A DNA stretch of 64,000 nt, taken from NCBI GenBank assembly GCA_013306675.1, contig JABLUY010000102.1, positions 3,026-67,025 of the forward strand, in the 5' to 3' direction. The DNA is from Thraustochytrium sp. TN22. Taxonomy: Eukaryota > Sar > Bigyra > Thraustochytrida > Thraustochytriidae. A model generated the notes under the pieces. It saw only the letters and a program-made list of their open reading frames with translations, made no database searches and was not told the DNA's origin. This document shows positions 58,869-64,000 of the stretch, piece after piece (positions within the stretch are counted from its first letter, which is position 1; every line of letters starts with the position of its first letter). Position numbers and translations under genes: made by a program.

Positions 58869-59381
58869 GCTCGTCGCTCAGCTGCGCGCCATCGCGTGAA
58901 TATATTCCTTCGAGCGAGCGGCCGTGCTGGTCCGCCGTCGAAGCCCTATCCCAAGCAAGCAGCGCCACCGAGGCGGCAGCTTGGCAAGCATCAAACCAAC
59001 GTCTCCGTTTCTACCGCTTCTTTCCTTTGGCCCAGGAGCCTTGCAAAAGCCCCAGCTCGCCGTCGATGGGGTCTCGCGCAGTCGCTGCGCGTGGACGGCG
59101 CCTTGCTTGCTTGCTTGCTTGCTAGTGCACTGCGCTGCCAGTGCGTGCGGCTACGGCTGGGGCCACCTTGGCTTCGGCTTGCGCTTTGCGGCTTGCGCTT
59201 TGGGCAGTGGACATCGATCGCACCTCGGGTCTTCTCTCTCCCTGCCAGTCTTGCAGCTAGCTAGCTCCCTGTCGTCTGGCTTGCCTCTTGGTTTGCCCAA
59301 GCCTCCGAGGTCTGGCTGGAGTGCAGATCGGCATTTGAGCTCTGGAGGTCGAGGTCGAGCTGCGAGGCTGCGCGCGGCAGG
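58869..59381. other. intergenic, (GCTT)n run
   Basis: It holds a (TTGC)n run at 59103-59124 and a CTAGCTAGCTCC element at about 59256-59267, and the promoter of the SURF1 gene. No gene is seen. Confidence 0.6.
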
Positions 59382-60116
59382 ATGGCGCGGCGCGTGGACT
59401 GGGCCGGCGTGGGCGTGTTTGGGAGCCTGGCGGCCGCGACCTTCGGGCTGGGGAGCTGGCAGGTGCAGCGGTACCACTGGAAGGTGGACCTGGTGGAGCA
59501 GCGGCGGCGCATGCTGGCCCGCGAGGCGGTGCCGCTGGCGGCGGCGACGCTGAAGCCGTACGAGCGCGTGCGACTCGAGGGAAGCTACGAGTACGAGCAG
59601 TCGATGCTCGTGGGCCCGCGCAGCGCGCCGTCGCACGGCATGCAGGGCGCAGGCGCGATGCAGCCCAGCGGCTGGTACGTGGTGACGCCCTTCCGCGACA
59701 CGGCCTCCGGCAAGCGCGTGCTCGTCAACCGCGGCTGGCTGCCGCGCGACCGCAAGGAGGACGCGCTGCGCCCGCCAGCCGGCGCCGCGCCCGCGGCGCC
59801 AACCTCGCTCGAGGGCGTGCTGGCCAAGGGCGAGGACGGCGGCACATTCACGCCGGAGAAACTCTCGCAGGACTCGGTCGAGTACTTTCGCATGGACGTG
59901 GACGCCATGCGCGCGCAGCGCGGCCTGGACGCTGACGCGCCGCTCGTTGAGCGCCTGCAGACGCGCCCAGAGGACGCCACCGCGCTGCCGCGGCCCAAGA
60001 CGGCCGAGGACATGATGGTCTTCCAGGTGCACCCCATGACGCACGTTGGCTATGCGGCCACGTGGTATGGGCTCTGCGCCGCGGGTCTCTTCCTCATTAA
60101 GCGCAGATTTCTCTGA
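59382..60116 (+). CDS. SURF1: SURF1-like cytochrome c oxidase assembly factor
   Basis: A 244-residue SURF1/Shy1 family protein. It has the family's two terminal membrane helices (residues ~9-25, GVGVFGSLAAATFGLGSWQVQR, and ~222-240, ATWYGLCAAGLFLI) around an intermembrane-space domain. Diagnostic strings are FGLGSWQVQRYHWKVDLVEQ, FRDTASGKRVLVNRGWLPRD, VEYFRMDVDAM and HPMTHVGYAATWYGL. SURF1 sits in the mitochondrial inner membrane and helps haem a insertion and maturation of COX1; loss causes complex IV deficiency in animals. No long presequence precedes the first helix, so import would rely on the short Arg-containing N-terminus (MARRVDWAG) or on a start further upstream. It lies tail-to-tail with the WDR7-like gene (252 bp). 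Confidence 0.92.
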   Translation: MARRVDWAGVGVFGSLAAATFGLGSWQVQRYHWKVDLVEQRRRMLAREAVPLAAATLKPYERVRLEGSYEYEQSMLVGPRSAPSHGMQGAGAMQPSGWYVVTPFRDTASGKRVLVNRGWLPRDRKEDALRPPAGAAPAAPTSLEGVLAKGEDGGTFTPEKLSQDSVEYFRMDVDAMRAQRGLDADAPLVERLQTRPEDATALPRPKTAEDMMVFQVHPMTHVGYAATWYGLCAAGLFLIKRRFL

Positions 60117-60368
60117 TTTGCATAGGTAGTGTGTGTGCCCTCTCATTTTTCTCTTTCTCCCTTCTTCTCGTGCTGCCTCTCGCGTGCAGGCATACATGCA
60201 ATCTGCAAGGACGTACGTACGCACGCACGCACGCACGCTTCGTTCGTTCTTTCTTTCTCTCCTACAAAGTACATAAATGTGCCAGCGAGCGGCGCACGAT
60301 TTGAGAAAAAGGCCCGCGTGCGAACGAAGTCACCGCAGCAAGGGCGCCAGGTCCACGTGCGTACATAG

Positions 60369-63300
60369 TCACCGCAGCAAGGGCGCCAGGTCCACGCGCG
60401 TCTTGCCGTCCTCGCGGATCAGCCGCGTCCAGTCCATCGAGCAGTTATGGATGACATCGGACGCCGTGGCGGCGGCTGCGGCGGCCGCGGCACTCGGCGC
60501 GTTGCGGCCAGCACCGGTCTGCTGCGACGAGGTCGATGACATGGACCGCGCCTGCGTGCGAAGCACCGGCAGCTTGTGCACCTTTTGGCAGGACCCCTGG
60601 ATGCCGAGAAGGCCCGAGAGGAAGCCCGTGCCACCGCCCGTGTTCCACACACGAATAGCGGACTCCTGCGCGGCGTACGAGATCATGGAGTCGCCCGAAT
60701 CAGGATTCAGCACAACCGCGGACACCGCGCCGACGTGGCCCTCGAAGATGCGCCACTTGGTCGCGGTGCGCAGGTCGTAGATGAGGATGATGGAGTCCAC
60801 CGTGCCAACCGCGAAGCGCTGAGACTGCTGGTGGAAGGACACCATCGGAAAGCGCTTCACAAGCTGGTGCAGCACCATGGTACTGAACTTGAGACAGGCC
60901 TTGCGGATCTCGCTCTCGGACGGGTCCAGCGTCTTGATGACGATCTCCACCACCGCCGGCAGGTGCCGCAGGAGCGCCACCGGGTTACGCTTGATGAACT
61001 TACTCAGCGCCGTGAGCGCCTGGCGGTGCCGGCCCTGGCGCAGGGCGTCGCGCCCTACCGTCTCAATGAAGAGCAGCGGCTGCGCGCTCGCGATCTCAAA
61101 GAGGGCACGTTGGCACCCGGTCGCAGACGATGGCGAAATGGTGGTTGAGCCACGCGCACCGGACGCGCCTGCGTCCGCCGCAGCCGCGCCCAGCAGGGAC
61201 GACGAAGACGAACCATGTTGCGAAGCCTGTTGTTGTTGCTGCTGCTGCTGCTGCTGCTGTTGACTAAAGGGCCCAGCGAGGTCCTGCACCATGATGAGGT
61301 CGCTAATGAGCCCGGGCAGGTCCTCAATGTACGGGCACCAGACGTAAAAACCTCGCGCCAAAAGCTCCGCCGCGATGACCGTGTCTTCGTTGTTGCGCTC
61401 CATGATGAAGCGGCGCAGCGCCTGCGCCACAAGGCGCGCCGTTGTGGGCGCCAGGTTCTCCGGGTGCGTCACGCCCATCATGCCCAGCACCACGACAGCG
61501 TGGCGGTCCGCGCCATTCGACAAGTGCAGGCGCGCCGCCCATTGTGCCGTGCGCGAAACGCGCAGCGGCTCTGGCATGCGCTCCACCGTCACTTGCAGCA
61601 GCAGGCGTGCAGCCACGCGCACGTGCTCGCTGGAGCCGTGGCTCAAAATGTACCGGCTCACCATGTCCAGACAGGGAAAGGTGTAGCGGCGGGCCTTGGT
61701 GAGCATGTCTGGGAACACGATGCCGTAGTGCGAGACCAGGCTCGACATGACCGCCTGCTGGTGCTCCTCGAGCGCATCCGAGGCCAGCAGGCTGATGAAG
61801 AGCGAGATGAGCCCCAGCGACTGCCGCGCCGTGAACTGGTCCGAGCACATCCAGCGCCGCGAGGTGTCGGCCAGCACCACGTACATGTTGGCGCTCGGAA
61901 GCGCGTGCACCAGGTAGCGGAAGCGTGAGTGCGAGGGCGGCTGAATGCCCAGCACCGCCGCTACTTGCGCGTCCAGGTCCGTGTCCAGCCCCCACTGCAT
62001 GAAGAAGCACAGCAAGGACCGCAGCGCCGCCGAGTACGACTCGATCTCGTGCATGTGCAGCGTCCACACCTTCAGCCCGGGCACAGGCTCCAAAAAGCTG
62101 ATGCCAGCGCCGCACTCCAGCGCCGCCTCGCCCTCAAACGGCGCCAGCTCGTGCGAGGACGCCAGCCCGGGAAAGGGCGTCATGGAAGAGGACACCGTGC
62201 CCCAGGACGAGGACGAGCTCGACCGCGGCCGCATCGTGGTCACCACCGGCTGTGTCCGGCGCCGCTCCTCCTGCACAGACGGCGGCGCCGGCGGGTAGAC
62301 GCCAAAGACATACGGCGATGTGTATAGCGTGCTGCTCTTGAGCACGCGCTCGCTAATGAGGTCGAAGCTCCAGTCGTTGCCCAGCTCCACCTGGAACGGA
62401 GAGGCCCACCTCAGGGCCGCTGCGTCCACGTGTGCGGGACCCAGATACACGCGATACACCTGCTCGTACGCGTCGTTCAGAACCACTAGCGCGCGGTCGA
62501 AGAAGTCGTCCACGATGCACAGCTTCCCGTCCGAGAACGGCGAGATTGACATGGCGTCCACGCTCTGCAGGTTCACGCGAAACTCCATTACAAAGGTGGT
62601 CACCAGGGTGCGCAGGTCCAGCTCGAAAAGGCTGATCAGCGACGAGTTGTTGGAAGCCACCAACACGTGGTAGAGGTCACCGTGCCGCGCCGACACCGTC
62701 GCCGTCGTCGCCACGCTGCTGCGGCGGCTGCTCCCCAGCAGCGCCGCGCCGTCGGCGTCCTCCTCGCTCGACTCCGGCCCGCCCGTCTTGGGCGACGACG
62801 CCTGCTGCCAACCGCGGTCCCACGACGGGTCGGGCGCCGGCTTGCACGTGATGACTAGCTGCCGGTGCGCGGCCGCCGGCAGAGGCGGCCCCAGGCACGC
62901 GTCATTGCTCTCGTACGGCAGCTCGTGCGCTCGGTACGCGCGCAGCTTCAGTGGACGCGCGCGCTTACCGGCCCGTTCGCGCCGCGACCGCCGCTGCGGC
63001 TTGGCATCGGTCACCGTGCGTGCAGCCGCGCGCTTCGTCTCAGGCAGCGTTGGAAGCGCGGGCGTCGAGGTCTTGGCCTCGCCCGCCTCCTCGCCGGCCT
63101 CCGCAGCGGCGGGGCTCTTTTCTGTGCTCGGGCCGCCTTCGGTGGTCACGTCGGCGATGGTCTCGCGCGCGTCTGCCTCGCTGCCAACCAGTTGGGTCGA
63201 GTCCTGTTCCTGCTCCAAGCAGAGAAAGATCTCGGAGGCGCCCAGCTGCACGACGTGGCCTATTCTAGACGGGTTAGCGCCGAGTCCCAGCACGGCGACG

Positions 63301-63998
63301 CTGGCCCGGCCGCCCGGGCTCATGTCCCACTCCTGGCCCGGTCCCGGGCTCATCTCGTCCGGCAAGCGCGCGTGCGACGGCAGGTAGACCGCCGGGCTGT
63401 CGATGGTCTCGCTGCCAGGGGGCAGGAAGGCCATGGCGTCAAAGTCAAAGGTGCGCGTCTCGCCCGTCTCCGTCTCGCACAGCAGGTGGCAGGCGCGCGA
63501 GGGCGTCGGGTCGGTGCAGTCGATCGACTGGAAGCAGGTGCCGCCCACCTCGTACAGCAGGCTGCGCGACTCCATGTCGATGACCGATATGGTGCTGGCC
63601 GTGCGGCTCATGACGATGCACAGCAGCTGCTTGTCCGGCACGAAGGCGCTGCTCTTGAGGCGCCCGGCGCGCCGGCCGTAGCGTCGCTTGAAGAGGCTCT
63701 GGCCCTTCTCCGCCTCCCACCAGCAGACCGTGCCCGTCACGTCCACGCTCACCAGCACGAGGTCCTCGCCCAGCAGCACGATCCACACGCCGCACACGCA
63801 GGCGCCGCCGTGGCCCAGCAGCGCGTACTGCAGCGAGTCGCCCTGGTACACGTTCACCAGCCCGTGCTCGAAGCCCACGGCGCGCAGCTCCCCGTTGCGC
63901 GCCACGGCCGACACGCGCGACCGCCTGGCCTCGGCCTCTGTGGACATGCACACGCCCAGCCACAGGCTCTCCTCGCCGGCCCGCTGGCTCGACCGCAC
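60369..63998 (-). CDS. WDR7 / rabconnectin-3 beta-like WD-repeat protein, probably partial at the 5' end
   Basis: At least 1,209 residues; the frame is still open at the window edge, so the N-terminus may lie outside. N-terminal WD repeats include SAVARNGELRAVGFEHGLVNVY, CGVWIVLLGEDLVLVSVDVTGTVCWWEAEKG and LLCIVMSRTASTISVIDM. A long helical middle (LRSLLCFFMQWGLDTDLD, VMSSLVSHYGIVFPDML, ARLVAQALRRF) is followed by a Gln-rich insert and C-terminal WD repeats: FPMVSFHQQSQRFAVGTVDSIILIYDLRTATKWRIFEGHVGAVSAVVLNPDSGDSMISYAAQESAIRVWNTG. This last stretch matches the C-terminal propeller of WDR7, the beta subunit of rabconnectin-3, which with DMXL proteins controls V-ATPase assembly on endosomes and vesicles. 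Length and order fit the family. Confidence 0.82.
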   Translation of the reverse strand: MRSSQRAGEESLWLGVCMSTEAEARRSRVSAVARNGELRAVGFEHGLVNVYQGDSLQYALLGHGGACVCGVWIVLLGEDLVLVSVDVTGTVCWWEAEKGQSLFKRRYGRRAGRLKSSAFVPDKQLLCIVMSRTASTISVIDMESRSLLYEVGGTCFQSIDCTDPTPSRACHLLCETETGETRTFDFDAMAFLPPGSETIDSPAVYLPSHARLPDEMSPGPGQEWDMSPGGRASVAVLGLGANPSRIGHVVQLGASEIFLCLEQEQDSTQLVGSEADARETIADVTTEGGPSTEKSPAAAEAGEEAGEAKTSTPALPTLPETKRAAARTVTDAKPQRRSRRERAGKRARPLKLRAYRAHELPYESNDACLGPPLPAAAHRQLVITCKPAPDPSWDRGWQQASSPKTGGPESSEEDADGAALLGSSRRSSVATTATVSARHGDLYHVLVASNNSSLISLFELDLRTLVTTFVMEFRVNLQSVDAMSISPFSDGKLCIVDDFFDRALVVLNDAYEQVYRVYLGPAHVDAAALRWASPFQVELGNDWSFDLISERVLKSSTLYTSPYVFGVYPPAPPSVQEERRRTQPVVTTMRPRSSSSSSWGTVSSSMTPFPGLASSHELAPFEGEAALECGAGISFLEPVPGLKVWTLHMHEIESYSAALRSLLCFFMQWGLDTDLDAQVAAVLGIQPPSHSRFRYLVHALPSANMYVVLADTSRRWMCSDQFTARQSLGLISLFISLLASDALEEHQQAVMSSLVSHYGIVFPDMLTKARRYTFPCLDMVSRYILSHGSSEHVRVAARLLLQVTVERMPEPLRVSRTAQWAARLHLSNGADRHAVVVLGMMGVTHPENLAPTTARLVAQALRRFIMERNNEDTVIAAELLARGFYVWCPYIEDLPGLISDLIMVQDLAGPFSQQQQQQQQQQQQASQHGSSSSSLLGAAAADAGASGARGSTTISPSSATGCQRALFEIASAQPLLFIETVGRDALRQGRHRQALTALSKFIKRNPVALLRHLPAVVEIVIKTLDPSESEIRKACLKFSTMVLHQLVKRFPMVSFHQQSQRFAVGTVDSIILIYDLRTATKWRIFEGHVGAVSAVVLNPDSGDSMISYAAQESAIRVWNTGGGTGFLSGLLGIQGSCQKVHKLPVLRTQARSMSSTSSQQTGAGRNAPSAAAAAAAATASDVIHNCSMDWTRLIREDGKTRVDLAPLLR
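61229..61262 (-). repeat. in-frame (CAG)n / poly-Gln tract
   Basis: CAG/CAA codons encode about a dozen consecutive Gln in the WDR7-like protein, ahead of ASQHGSSSSSLLG, in a non-conserved linker. Confidence 0.85.
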
Positions 63999-64000
63999 CC

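Noticed and set aside
1-64000. tRNA or rRNA genes
   Set aside because: I looked for tRNA B-box-like GGTTCGA sequences with a matching A-box and for rRNA-like conserved blocks and saw none; a covariance-model scan would decide.
1-64000. Virus-like or LTR elements and DNA transposons
   Set aside because: No reverse transcriptase, integrase, capsid or transposase motif and no long terminal repeats were recognised; the direct repeats present are short local tandem duplications.

Overview
The window is nuclear DNA of a GC-rich, gene-dense unicellular eukaryote that carries a flagellum. Three observations support this: a TTLL9-type tubulin polyglutamylase and an ADCY10-like soluble adenylyl cyclase; purely eukaryotic genes (eEF2-kinase-like alpha-kinase, FIP1, Yippee, rabconnectin-3 beta/WDR7, SURF1); and GC-biased third codon positions. 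Genes are almost intronless (one certain 80-bp GT-AG intron, in the MscS gene). Intergenic DNA is full of tetranucleotide microsatellites (CCAG, GCAA, CCTG, ACGC, CTAG). A labyrinthulomycete/thraustochytrid-like stramenopile is my best guess, held weakly. I recognise no operon, plasmid, CRISPR array, rRNA, tRNA or virus-derived element.

Layout. 1-2.7 kb: decayed coding DNA, including a broken NACHT-type NTPase. 3.5-5.7 kb: two tandem dienelactone-hydrolase-family genes. 5.8-9.9 kb: three tandem genes, all on the minus strand, for small four-helix membrane proteins of one unnamed family. 10.6-20.8 kb: enoyl-CoA hydratase family, eEF2K-like alpha-kinase, TTLL9, secreted purple-acid-phosphatase-like enzyme, bacterial-type RNase HII, FIP1. 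21-34 kb: an MscS channel, then three related PAP2/LPP-type membrane proteins. Two of these are large, have lost the PAP2 active-site motifs and are fused to a second, conserved polytopic module. The third is an intact lipid phosphate phosphatase in the opposite orientation. 36-43.6 kb: a ~2,500-residue soluble-type adenylyl cyclase with a very large low-complexity insert and an apparent -1 frameshift near its start. 43.9-51.9 kb: an unrecognised protein, Yippee, a GH114-like hydrolase, a charged helical protein and a PD-(D/E)XK-fold nuclease-like gene. 52.4-55.6 kb: two tandem type-II membrane proteins with a propeller-like ectodomain. 57.4-64 kb: GT4 glycosyltransferase, SURF1 and the C-terminal ~1,200 residues of a WDR7-like protein that may run off the window.

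Neighbours often lie tail-to-tail within 120-250 bp (alpha-kinase/TTLL9, RNase HII/FIP1, MscS/PAP2-fusion, SURF1/WDR7), and FIP1 and MscS start only 132 bp apart. Gene families grow by local tandem duplication at every scale: whole genes (four families), gene 3' ends (4.2 kb, 25.7 kb) and 26-97 bp intergenic units.

The best candidate for something undescribed is the PAP2 cluster at 22.3-34.1 kb, where catalytically dead lipid-phosphatase modules have been joined to a conserved membrane module I cannot name. Next are the alpha-kinase without its zinc-binding Cys/His residues and the three-gene four-helix family.
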